Below are positions 33,613 to 43,466 of a DNA stretch of 64,000 bases, one piece after another (position 1 is the first letter of the stretch; each line of letters opens with the position of its first letter). Made by a program: the position numbers and the translations under genes. Source of the DNA: Nothophaeocryptopus gaeumannii (taxonomy: Eukaryota; Ascomycota; Dothideomycetes; Mycosphaerellales; Mycosphaerellaceae); NCBI GenBank assembly GCA_031771865.1, contig JASISA010000036.1, forward strand, positions 434,001-498,000, in the 5' to 3' direction. The notes under the pieces were generated by a model. The model searched no databases. It saw only the letters and a program-made list of their open reading frames with translations, and was not told the origin of the DNA.

Positions 33613-35368
33613 TCAGCCACCCCAGCTCTTGGTCGCAGACGCACTTGAGCAAGGTGCCGTCTTTGTTGTTGTCTTAGTCTCGGTCTTTGTAATATACTGT
33701 AAAAAGGAGTTAGGATCTCGTCCATTAGTTTTAACAAGAATGTTCCTTACCTGAGTCTCCTTGTATGTAGAAGTAGCCGTGACGGTCTAATCGCTGTCAG
33801 CACACTGTTCACAGAATGAGGCGAAGAATGTTTCGTACCTTGGTGATCTCATAAGTCTTCGTGTTAGTCTCCTTGTATGTAGTCCTCTCCTTCTTCGAGT
33901 CCTTCTTCGAAGATGTAGATGTCCAAGTCGGCGAGGATGTAGTCCAGCTCTTCTTCGAAGATGTAGGCGTCCAGGTCGAAGTGCTCTTAGAAGTCGTTTT
34001 CGAAGAGGTGGGCGTCCAGGTCGAAGTGCTCTTAGATGTGGTCTTCGAAGAGGTGGGCGTCCAGGTGGAAGTGCTCTTAGAGGTGGTTTTCGAAGAGGTG
34101 GGCGTCCAAGTAGAAGTGCTCTTAGAAGTCGTTTTCGAAGAGGTGGGCGTCCAAGTAGAAGTGCTCTTAGAAGTCGTTTTCGAAGAGGTGGGCGTCCAAG
34201 TCGAAGTGCTCTTAGAGGTGGTTTTCGAAGAGGTGGGCGTCCAAGTCGAAGTGCTCTTAGAAGTAGTCTTCGAAGAGGTGGGCGTCCAGGTCGAAGTGCT
34301 CTTAGATGTGGTCTTCGAAGAGGTGGGTGTCCAGGTGGAAGTGCTCTTAGAAGTCGTTTTCGAAGAGGTGGGCGTCCAAGTCGAAGTGCTCTTAGAAGTA
34401 GTCTTCGAAGAGGTGGGCGTCCAGGTCGAAGTGCTCTTAGAAGTCGTTTTCGAAGAGGTGGGCGTCCAAGTCGAAGTGCTCTTAGAGGTGGTTTTCGAAG
34501 AGGTGGGCGTCCAGGTGGAAGTGCTCTTAGAGGTGGTTTTCGAAGAGGTGGGCGTCCAAGTCGAAGTGCTCTTAGATGTGGTCTTCGAAGAGGTGGGTGT
34601 CCAGGTGGAAGTGCTCTTAGAGGTCGTTTTCGAAGAGGTGGGCGTCCAAGTCGAAGTGCTCTTAGAAGTAGTCTTCGAAGAGGTGGGCGTCCAGGTCGAA
34701 GTGCTCTTAGAAGTCGTTTTCGAAGAGGTGGGCGTCCAGGTGGAAGTGCTCTTAGATGTAGTCTTCGAAGAGGTGGGCGTCCAGGTCGACGTAGATGTGG
34801 TTTTCGACGTACTCTTCGAAGAGGTGGTAGACGTGTTCTTGGAAGAGGTGGGCGTCCACGTCGACGTAGATGTGGTTTTCGAAGAGGTGGTAGATGTGGT
34901 CTTGGAAGAGGTAGGCGTCCGAGTCGACGTGCTCTTCGAAGAGGTGGTAGATGTGCTCTTCGAAGAGGTAGGTGTCCAGGTCGACGTAGATGTAGTCTTC
35001 GAAGATGTAGGCGTCCAGGTCGATGTACTCTTTGAAGAAGTGGTAGATGTGGTTTTCGAAGAGGTAGGTGTCCAAGTCGACGTGCTCTTCGAAGAGGTGG
35101 TAGATGTGGTTTTCGAAGATGTGGTCTTCGAAGAGGTGGATGTCCAGGTCGACGTAGACGTACTCTTCGAAGAGGTGGGCGTCCAAGTCGACGTAGAAGT
35201 GGTCTTGGAAGAGGTGGATGTCCAAGTCGATGTAGAAGTGGTCCAGCCCTTCGAAGAGGTCGTGGTGGTGGCTTCAGAGGAGGTAGAAGTCTTACTACCG
35301 CCGTCGTTTCCTGGCAGAGGATTGGCGAGCGCGGCGCCAGCAAGGGCGAGGGCAATGAAGCTCTTCAT
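33613..35368 (-). CDS. Secreted Ser/Thr-rich tandem-repeat protein
   Basis: Three minus-strand exons: 33839-35368, 33751-33786 and 33613-33696 (phase 0 joins; GTACGA...TAG and GTAAGG...CAG), 549 residues. The start MKSFIALALAGAALANPLPG is a signal peptide with a likely cut after ALA. The mature chain is almost only Ser, Thr, Lys, Trp and Pro. It opens with irregular TSTWTPTSSK-type units and passes into 18 near-identical 15-residue units (STSTWTPTSSKTTSK). The end is TKTAPCSSASATKSWGG, with a lone cysteine and no GPI-type hydrophobic tail. Such sequences are normally densely O-mannosylated and lie in or on the cell wall; one Trp per unit is unusual. No enzyme domain is seen. I chose this frame over the other long frames in the repeat because only it has a signal peptide and good introns. 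Confidence 0.75.
33978..34787 (-). repeat. 45-bp tandem array, 18 copies, inside the wall-protein gene
   Basis: The start GAAGTGCTCTTAG on the plus strand recurs every 45 bp from 33978 to 34743. Each copy encodes 15 residues. Copies differ at a few fixed sites (for example CCAGGTCG / CCAAGTCG / CCAGGTGG, and the bases after CTTAGA), nearly all synonymous, and the variant combinations recur in blocks. This suggests duplication of multi-unit segments. More degenerate related units continue to about 35240. Confidence 0.92.
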
Positions 35369-38065
35369 TCTGATATGGATAGCGAATGTGTAAAGCGAAT
35401 GAATAGAGGTGCTTCCTAAGTCTAGTACGTCGTAAGATCAAGCAAGTGCTGCTGCAAATGCTCTTACTGATGCTGGAAATCACAGAGACAGAAGCTTTCA
35501 AGTATCTACGCTTCACCTCGTGTATTCGGTCCACATGCCATGCCATGACGTGTTGATGGAACTCGTGCGTACACGAGTCCTACGATGATCGCACACTGCT
35601 TTCGCACGACTGATCCTGCCAGAGGTGCAGATACGGGTTGGCGGTATTTCCGCTTCGGTAGCGCAACGTTTGCAATAGGAAGGCCCAGGCCGAGAGTAGT
35701 GTAAGTGGGATGGTGAACAGGATTCACACGATGTCTGCAACATGATGTGGTTGGGTGTCTTTGGTGAGGTGTCTTTCGAGCCGCTTTAGCTGATGACATA
35801 TGCAGGTCATTCCTTTCAATAGCGTCGTTCAAGCTGAATGTGGAAGAAGGGATTGCTGCCGGCCAGAGAATGTACTGGCGACATACTGGCATTTACCGGT
35901 CATGTGTCGCGGTGGAGTCGAATGCATTCCAACAAGATGATGATTGGGTTATGAAGTCCATTTGTTGCTTAGCCTGAGAATTCACCTCAACTATGCTGTA
36001 GACTCTTGAAGCGTTTGCGTCGATCGAAGGCGTATCGATTTGTGCCGTGCTGTCGTTCCTGCAGGATTGTAGTGAGGTAGTGATATTTTAGCTGCAAGAA
36101 CTAGAGAGCTTATAGACGGCGGGGCGGAAGAATCACGAGAAGGAGCTGATCTAGAGAGCTTTGCGTTAGAGATGAACGTTGCGGAGCGCTGCCGATTGGC
36201 ACCATGTGGCCGCCTACCGAAAAACTAGGATAGTACTGTGTACAACACTCTTTCACTTGCGTTCTATCCCGCTTCCTGGTGTGTGTCAAGGATGTCATGA
36301 GTGTCATGAAAATAGGGCTTCTCGAAGGGAGATACTTGACCTGCGTAGAGCTCGGCGCGTCGCTAGTCGAAGTAGCCGACCAGTGAATATTGGTCACCGA
36401 TATCTTTTGAGAGGTCCTATTGCTGAAGAATTCCAGTCATGAGTATCCTCTGTCCTTTCTCGAGCGATGGAAGTCTTCGGACCCGCAAATGCCAGCTCCA
36501 TATGGCAGATGGTGCGATCATGCTGCTGCAGCATATACGGGTCGTAGCGCGACTGAGCAAGTGAGGTTGTGTGGTTAACGAGGAACTGCTAGGCGCATGT
36601 TCTGGCCAAAAGCGCGACAAGATCTACGATGAGGCGCAGAATTGTCATTGCCTTAAGCAGCTGCTTAAAAAAATCTGCTGCTACTCCCCACGGTTCTTCG
36701 CCTGTCGCAGCCAGCCCGAGGGAGGTCGGCGTGGTAGTAGCTGCTCGACCGGGGAGAGAGGAGAGCATCGTCTTCTTTTGCGCTCTTTGAGCCCTTCCAG
36801 CTCCTGCAGCTCTCTAAATTTAGGTCTGAATGCATTGATGAACGGGACGTCTTCCAGGTACGCAGTCTTATATGCAAGGTCGCTCGCACTCTACGTTGGA
36901 ACGAAGCATCGGATGTAACTCCGTTGCCTTCGACTCTTGATACATCAGTAGTCATGATCGAGGGTAGCGCTAGACGCCAGAGCTGAGTGCGTGCGTGGAC
37001 TTCCACTCCAGAAAGCTTCGTCACAAGCCTTGCTGGGACTTCGTTCTGTTCAGTCCGGAGATGCTCAGGAATGGATCACCTGCTTTCACAGGTCTCGTAT
37101 CGTATGTAGGCGCAGATTGCTTGATGTCCAACATGCCGCAGTGTCTCCTCAAGCTTTCGTAGACGGCAGGACTCGCATACGCGAGCCGCACGAAGGATGC
37201 AGAGTATTCGTTCCTGCCTAGACCGACAGCCTGATCTCTTGAAAGCTGCTGAATTGCGTCCGATCTTCGGTTCTGGGTCCGTGAGGCGTGTTCTCTTCTC
37301 GTGTTGTGGATGACGGTTGGGAATGGGAGTTGAGAGACGGGAAGCCGAAGGGGGGAAGAGTGGGATTCGTGCCATCTGCCAAGGCCACTTGTTGATGCCT
37401 CAGGATAATATGAGCACCAGAACAGACAACTCTTGTGCTGCATAAAAGTTCCTTCAATTTGCTCCCCATTCTGATCCAGGGGTACGGTGCACTGGAGTGG
37501 CAAATTTCATGAAAAGTCTTGTAATCAATCCATCACCTTCTCACACTCTCTCAACGCTTGGAAAACCAAGGATCCGGACTCGGCTCCCTCTCTTGAGGCT
37601 GTGAAGGGCCAACCACATCTCTAGTATGCTTGGGACCCGTACCGGAAGGCGGCCGCCACGACGAAGAATACTGAGAGTTTCGCCTTCGCGATTGAGGTCG
37701 CGACTGCGGCGTGGCGTAGTGGCAAACAGGAATGTGGAGCGGAGACCTGTGAAGTAGGAATGTAAGAGCGGGAAGTGTATCTCGACTTGCAAGGGTTGAC
37801 AGCTGAGACGGTGCGAAACTCGATGCTGAATTGATGGGCGTAATAGGGGTCATAATACCAAGTCGTATCTAACCGGCGCTAAGCATAGTTCGTCGTCATA
37901 GACACATGTGTCAAAATCAATGCTATCCAAGGCTCGTCATTACGATAGCGTTCAAGGTGCTCCATTTCCCAGCCCTTCAAAGATGGCATTAGTCATCGGT
38001 CTTCTATTGACGTTGAGGCAGCTTAATATGTCAGGACATGTTTTTCCACATGAACATCGATTGAC
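35369..38065. other. Intergenic, 2.7 kb
   Basis: Between the repeat-protein start and the nitrilase stop. Mostly short unrelated frames; one possible small gene is listed separately at 37551-37853. No RNA gene or transposon signature seen. Confidence 0.4.
37551..37853 (-). CDS. Possible small hypothetical protein
   Basis: A 100-residue frame from ATG 37853 to TGA. The second half is polar and proline-rich (PQSRPQSRRRNSQYSSSW, then PSQPQEREPSPDPWFSKR), which looks more like a disordered real protein than noise. An intron may interrupt the first half, since a TTCACAG acceptor-like site lies near 37750. No domain, signal or homologue recognised. It could be spurious. Confidence 0.25.
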   Translation of the reverse strand: MTPITPINSASSFAPSQLSTLASRDTLPALTFLLHRSPLHIPVCHYATPQSRPQSRRRNSQYSSSWRPPSGTGPKHTRDVVGPSQPQEREPSPDPWFSKR

Positions 38066-39183
38066 TTACAAAATATCTGGTCGGGAATAGCTCCCTACCA
38101 CATCGAAGTCCAACTGAGGCGACGTGAGCGGGCAGGCTCCTAAGCGAGCGAGGAGGTACTTACTCGAGCTTCAGCGAGCTCAGACAAATTCAAGTCAGCA
38201 TAGACGATCGCCTCTTCGTCCCACACTGGCTCGGCAACGAACGTTCCTAAGGGTCCAACTATACACGTACCACCGTGGTTCAGGATGCTGCTTGCCTCCC
38301 AGCGAGATCCATCCCCTTGTCTGTCATAATGCGCCTCCGTGAACGGAGGGTAGTCTGGAGGGAAGTCCGAGACTTTGCAGAACTGATTGACTGATATGAC
38401 GAAGCACCGCCCTTCTTTTGCAATGTGCTGCATGCTCGCTACCCATGTAGGCAGATCGTCCGCATTCGGGGCGAGATAGATCCTGTCCATCAGCGCATTT
38501 CTACGCATTGTCGTGGCGAGTAAGGCTTACTCGATGCCTTGTTGATACAGCGCGAGTCGCGCTGCTGGCATGTAGTTCTCCCAGCTTTTGCGAAGATTCA
38601 GTAAAGTTCCGTGGACATCGGCAATGGCTCCTACCAGATGAGACCACCTATCTTGCCCAGAGTGGTGTCAGCTACCTGAAGTCCATCTCCTGCGCCGCGA
38701 CCCCAGATGAGACGCTCACAAGCCGTCGGAATGAGCTATTGGTTGGCATTAGCGCTTCGATCACAATTTCAAGGCAACCCCTACCTTGCGATGTCGACAC
38801 AGCATCTCGCCGTCAGGTCCCAGAAGTAAGGCGGTGCAGTAGAGCGTGCCGCCATCCCTCTCGACAATTCCAACTGAGAGATGAACCCCGTTAGATCTGG
38901 CGATATCTTGTAGTACCTCGAAATCCGGCGACGGAATGGCGACGGACGATTCGAAGTGCTTCGCGTACCACTTACGACCCCGAGGCTCCCGAGTCCCTAC
39001 AGTCGCATCAAATGAGTATCGCCAGGGGTAGCCCGAGAGGAATGCTTCGGGAAAGACGATCAGCTGTGCTCCTGCCTTGGCTGCTTTCGCCGTAAAGTGC
39101 GCAACTATCTCCAAACTCTTTGCAAGGTCGAAAGCTACCGAGGCGGCTTGGATAGCAGCAACCTTGACAACCCCTTCTGCCAT
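38066..39183 (-). CDS. Nitrilase (carbon-nitrogen hydrolase family)
   Basis: Five minus-strand exons: 38785-39183, 38635-38735, 38531-38584, 38164-38482 and 38066-38113. They give 306 residues with every junction in frame. Nitrilases turn R-CN into R-COOH and ammonia through a Glu-Lys-Cys triad. Here these are Glu46 (VFPEAFLSGYP), Lys133 (end of exon 1, CRHRK) and Cys167 (GGLICWENYMP, rebuilt across intron 2). Further marks are GIEIYLAPNADD across intron 3, SILNHGGTCIVGPLG and the final LDFDVVGSYSRPDIL. That places it in the true nitrilase branch rather than amidases. No targeting signal, so probably cytosolic. It diverges from homoserine O-acetyltransferase over 350 bp and is the left member of the cluster; its natural nitrile is unknown. 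Confidence 0.92.
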
Positions 39184-39533
39184 TCAGGCGAATCGTGCTC
39201 GGGCGCACTGCTTCGTGTCGCCCTTATCTTGTGTAGATAGAGCGTCAGCAAAATTCAAGGATAATCTCGTTGGCTCATGCCAGACAGTTCGAAGACAGAA
39301 ATATGGTCAAACATCTCTTACCAGCCGTTTCACGGGCGTGTGTGACCAGAGGCTCGAGCAATTCCCGAAAGGATGTGCATCCCGAACACGTCGACCGGGC
39401 GTATGGGCACCATTCGCCGACGTGCGTATCCCGAAGGCTCAAAGGCGCGAGTCGGGCGATTCAGTGTTGGCATACCACGGAAAAGAAGAAAGTAGGCGTC
39501 GCCTTGCATGACCACATCGTCCCAACCTCAAGA
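39184..39533. promoter_or_regulatory. Bidirectional promoter of the cluster with three CCCGAA sites
   Basis: 350 bp between the nitrilase and homoserine acetyltransferase starts. The hexamer CCCGAA occurs at 39364-39369, 39381-39386 and 39430-39435 on the plus strand. CGG/CCG-type half sites are what Zn(II)2Cys6 regulators bind, and such a regulator is encoded in the cluster. Binding is an inference. Confidence 0.4.
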
Positions 39534-40944
39534 ATGCCGTGGAAAGGCACCGACAGAGTTACAAGTGCGTATTACCCTAAGTGTCTCTAAATTTGCTAAT
39601 TGATTGACGACAATTGCAGTCGTCGAAGACGGGATCCCGGGCCAGTGCGACAATATCTACACGCGGATGATCGCGAATCAGAAGTTTGCCATCATCAACC
39701 GGCTGCAACTCGAATGCGGAAGCACGATCAACGATTGTCCATTGGCTTTCAAAACCTTTGGCAGGTTGAATGACAGTCGCGATAACGTCCTTTTGATCTG
39801 TCATGCTCTGACTGGCAGTGCAGATGCAGCGGACTGGTGGTCACCCCTATTCGGTCCGGGCCAAGCGTTCGATCACACTCGCTTCTTCGTCTTCTGCGCG
39901 AATGTTCTAGGATCGCCGTATGGGAGTGCATCTAGTCTCACAATCAGCACCGAGACAGGTCAGAGGTTCGGCCCTGATTTTCCTCAAACGACTGTGGGAG
40001 ATGACGTGCGGTAAGTCAGCGCCATATCGGCTGTCGAATCCCTGCCAACAACATCACACAGCGCGCAAAAGCGTGTCCTCGACGCCCTCGGAGTGAGATC
40101 GATTGCGGCGGTCATAGGCGGTAGTATGGGGGGAATGACGGTGCTTGAATGGGGCATGCAAATGCCATCAGGCTACATATCGACGATCATTCCAATTGCC
40201 ACGGCTGCTAGTACCAGCGCATGGGGCGTATCTTGGAACGAGGCGCAAAGGACCTGCATCCTTGCAGATTCGAGATACAATGGCGGATGGTACGAACCGA
40301 CACCGGACGGACAACCCAGCCGGGGACTTTCTGCTGCTCGTATTGTGGCAATGCTCACTTATCGTTCTGCGCAAAGCTTCGAGGAACGATTTGGACGGAC
40401 GGAGTGCCTGGTACAGCAGCGACAGGACAGTCCCCGCTCATCGATTGTCAAGTCGACGAGGGGGGACAACGCACTGCATCCTCAGTATGAGCCAACTTTC
40501 GCAGCACAGAGCTATTTGCAATACCAAGGCCGCAAGTTTGTTCGCCGCTTTGACGCAAACTGTTACTTGCATCTTCTGGAGAAGCTCGACAAGTTTGATG
40601 CAACATCTGCCGTACTACCGCAACGAGATACGGACGGCGCTGTGGAAAATCGCCCGCAGCTCGCACCACCGGGCTCGCTGGTCATTGGCGTCAGCTCCGA
40701 TATCCTCTTCTTGCCTTCTGAGCAGGCTTCACTGGCACAATGCTTCCCAAACGCCAGGCTCCACATGCTAAGGAGCGGAGATGGGCACGATGGGTTTCTT
40801 CTAGAGTCAGAGGAGCTTAACCGCATCATATCCACGCAGCTCAAGCAACATTGCCCGCAAATATTTGACGCCGAGGCTTTCGATCTGAATGACGATGGTT
40901 GCGATCGAACGGCAAGTCGTGAGGGCGTGGGAGAGGAGTGGTGA
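39534..40944 (+). CDS. Homoserine O-acetyltransferase (MET2 / FUB5-like)
   Basis: Three exons: 39534-39564, 39620-40010 and 40062-40944 (GTGCGT...CAG, GTAAGT...CAG), giving 434 residues. It transfers acetyl from acetyl-CoA to L-homoserine to form O-acetylhomoserine, the activated four-carbon unit for methionine and for gamma-replacement chemistry. Alpha/beta-hydrolase fold: oxyanion region LLICHALTGSADAADWW, nucleophile Ser in IGGSMGGMTVLEWG, acid in GVSSDILFLPSEQ, His in SGDGHDGFLLESEEL. FFVFCANVLGSPYGSASS and TTVGDDVRAQKRVLDALG are family hallmarks. Clustering with aspartate kinase and an O-acetylhomoserine-using PLP enzyme suggests a dedicated second copy, like FUB5 of the fusaric acid cluster, rather than the housekeeping MET2. 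No mitochondrial signal seen. Confidence 0.93.
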
Positions 40945-41285
40945 AACGACGATAGCGTGAGTAGACAAACCCAGATCCGTAATCAGACCAGCCTGGTGTG
41001 TCTCTGTTATCTCCCAGTCTTGCGTGCGTGAAAGCCTTGAGCAGCGTCTTGAACACGATTCGGAGTAACGACCGGTGTACGCGAGGTCGGAGCTTGCAGT
41101 TCGGTGTGGCTGCCATTGCGCCAATATAGTTTGCTTTGTCCAAATCCCGGATCACAGAAGATTCGGCAGATCACGAGGCCGGCACCGGTGTGTTAAGCCG
41201 ATCCATTAATCTTGAGCATTTAACATGACCTGGCGTGTTGTGAGCAGCGGTTTATCGTACCTCACAACATCAGAGTCTTCCCAAG
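40945..41285. promoter_or_regulatory. Promoter region of the aspartate kinase gene
   Basis: 341 bp between two same-strand cluster genes, with no open frame of note. A TTCGGA element occurs at 41059-41064 and TTCGGC at 41161-41166, both similar to the CCCGAA/TTCGGG hexamer of the bidirectional promoter. Weak evidence. Confidence 0.3.
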
Positions 41286-43257
41286 ATGGCCAAAATGGAA
41301 TCCCAGAAGCCATGGATCGTGCAGAAGTATGGCGGCACTAGCTTGGGGAAGATGCTTAATCGAATTTGCGGAGAAATCATTCCATCGGCTATGGAGACTA
41401 GGCGACTGGTTGTGACTTGTTCTGCGTTCTCGTTTTCAGCCAAAGCGAATGGTACGACCAGCATCCTCATCAATTGTCTCGAGCTGGCTCGGAGTTTTGG
41501 GAACGAGGCTGCAGCAACCAAGATTGCCGCAAATGTAGACACTATACGTGACAATCACCTTGAGTGTGTTCGAGCAAACACTGGAGATTCGAACTTGACC
41601 GACCTTGGCACGATCGAGGACGAGATCACGGGGCATTGTTCCGAAGTGCAGGGTATCTTGACCGCTGCTCAGGTACGCTGAGCATTGTTTGGAATCGGGT
41701 GTGGCCCAGCTGATCGACGTGTCAGCGAATTCGCGAAGTATCCCCTCGCACAGCAGACAAGATCTTGATTCTTGGGGAGAAACTGGCGGCCACAGTGGTG
41801 GCTTTCAAGTTGCGAACCCGGGTGAGAGCGCTGGACAGCGTGAGTGCATGACATGTGGCTGACTCCCTGATAGGGTATCAAAGCAGAAGCCATTATATTT
41901 GAGCGCGTGGTAGAAGACACCTTCGGAGACAATGTGCGAGAGCAGGCAAAGGCATATCGGGAACTTGGTGAGAAGTTCTATCACAAGCTGGCCCGCACGA
42001 TGGGGGCTCGACTGGCGGGGGTGGATGATGTCTCTGTCGTGGGAGGATTTTTCGGTATGATGCCCGACTCTTTATTGGATTGCGTTGGACGAGGGTACAG
42101 TGACGTGTGTGCAGCGATGTGTGCCAGTGGGGTCCAGGCCAAAGAACTCCAGATCTGGAAAGAGGTCGACGGGGTGTTCACGGCAGATCCAGTGATGGTG
42201 CCGTCGGCGCGGCTGCTGCCCGTTGTCACGCTTCAAGAGGCGGCGGAGCTCACATTCTTTGGCAGCGAGGTGAGTCGACGTGTTGTGAGAGTTGGCAGTT
42301 CTCTGGCTGACGCAGAAGGTCAGGTGGTGCATCCCCTGACGATGGGCCAAGTGCAACACGCAGAGATTCCGATCCACGTGAAGAACGTGTTGCGGCCAAT
42401 GGGCACCGGGACAGTCATCATCGACGCAGAAAATGGATCCATCGGACGTGAGTCGAAATCGAATCAGCACAGCCGGCATGGCCCAACGGCCATCAGCCTG
42501 AAGCGCGATGTGATGGTGGCCAACATGGCATGCAGCCACTACGCCAAGCCGTCGTGTTTCTTGCGGACCATCTTCAACCAGCTTGAACGACACAGCGCCG
42601 TGGTCGACCTCGTATCAGTCAGCGAGAAGAACATCAGTATCGCGGTGGAAGAGGCGAAGAATGCGGGCGCCATTCGAGGGCTCGCGGAACATGTGAGCCA
42701 GGCGGGCCAGGTGAGTAGTAGTCGGCCAGCCACCGAAGCGTTCATTATTGATTGAATGAATCGACTCTGATGATGGACACAGGGGCGAGTGGCCATTACC
42801 AGAGGGCTTTGTATTGTCTCGGTGGTGGGCCAGATGCGGAACTCGGTCGGCATCGCGGGGGAGATGTTCTCTGCTCTGGCGGCGGCCAAGATCAACATCC
42901 ACATGATCAGTCAGGGCGCGAGCGAGATTAACATTGCGTGAGTACTGTAGTAGTCGGCGTCGGTTGATGGGGAGGGGGTTGGGGGGTGGTGTGCACTGGC
43001 TGACGGGCCAACGCAGCGCGGTGGTGGATGCAGAGCATGCCGTCGCCGCCATGGAGGTGATGCACGCGCAGGTGCTCAAGGTGCCCACCGTCATTGAGAC
43101 GCAGAACGGATTCATTCGAGGTGCGTTGCAGCTCCTTCCTCCCAGGTTCTTCAATGTTCCTTCCAGCTACATCCTTCCAGCTACATCCTTCCAGCTCCTT
43201 CCTTCCAGCTGCCTCCTACATCCACTGACGAGCGATGCAGGCCCCTGGTTGTACTAA
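41286..43257 (+). CDS. Aspartate kinase (HOM3 / FUB3-like)
   Basis: Seven exons: 41286-41672, 41726-41821, 41874-42269, 42324-42710, 42783-42937, 43017-43120 and 43241-43257. They give 513 residues and all phases close. It phosphorylates L-aspartate, the first step to homoserine, methionine and threonine. The N-terminal kinase domain opens with WIVQKYGGTSLGK, then has LVVTCSAFSFSAKANGTTS, GRGYSDVCAAM and ELQIWKEVDGVFTADP. Intron 3 was placed so that GSE joins VVHPLTM, the invariant GSEVxHP motif. ACT-type regulatory domains follow (about 345-495), including MRNSVGIAGEMFSALAAAKI and INIHMISQGASEINIA. The start could also be three codons later. As a cluster copy it may be less sensitive to threonine feedback, but this cannot be read from sequence by eye. 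Confidence 0.93.
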
Positions 43258-43466
43258 TAAGGTCATTCAAATGAAATGCACTCATCACGTGTTGCTGACC
43301 GGGGATGGGGATGGGGAGGCCGTATCTACGTCCAATCGTCCACTGCATGAAGCGACAGGATGTGGATAAGGGAGTAAATTGAGCACATTGTCCGCTTCTC
43401 CACCGCTTGCTTGCACATTGTCACTGCTCCTTCCCTCCATCTTCGCGTCCTGCAAATCAAATAACA

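Noticed and set aside
33978..34787. Regular 45-bp repeats as a possible CRISPR array
   Set aside because: No unique spacers, repeats abut directly, they are coding, and the genome is eukaryotic.
33787..35355. 522-codon minus-strand frame rich in Arg, Leu and Pro
   Set aside because: Another frame of the same repeat, with no signal peptide and extreme composition; treated as a shadow.
33861..35393. 510-codon plus-strand frame rich in Glu and Val across the tandem repeat
   Set aside because: Antisense to the signal-peptide-bearing gene; open only because the 45-bp unit lacks stops in this frame. No signal, introns or domain.
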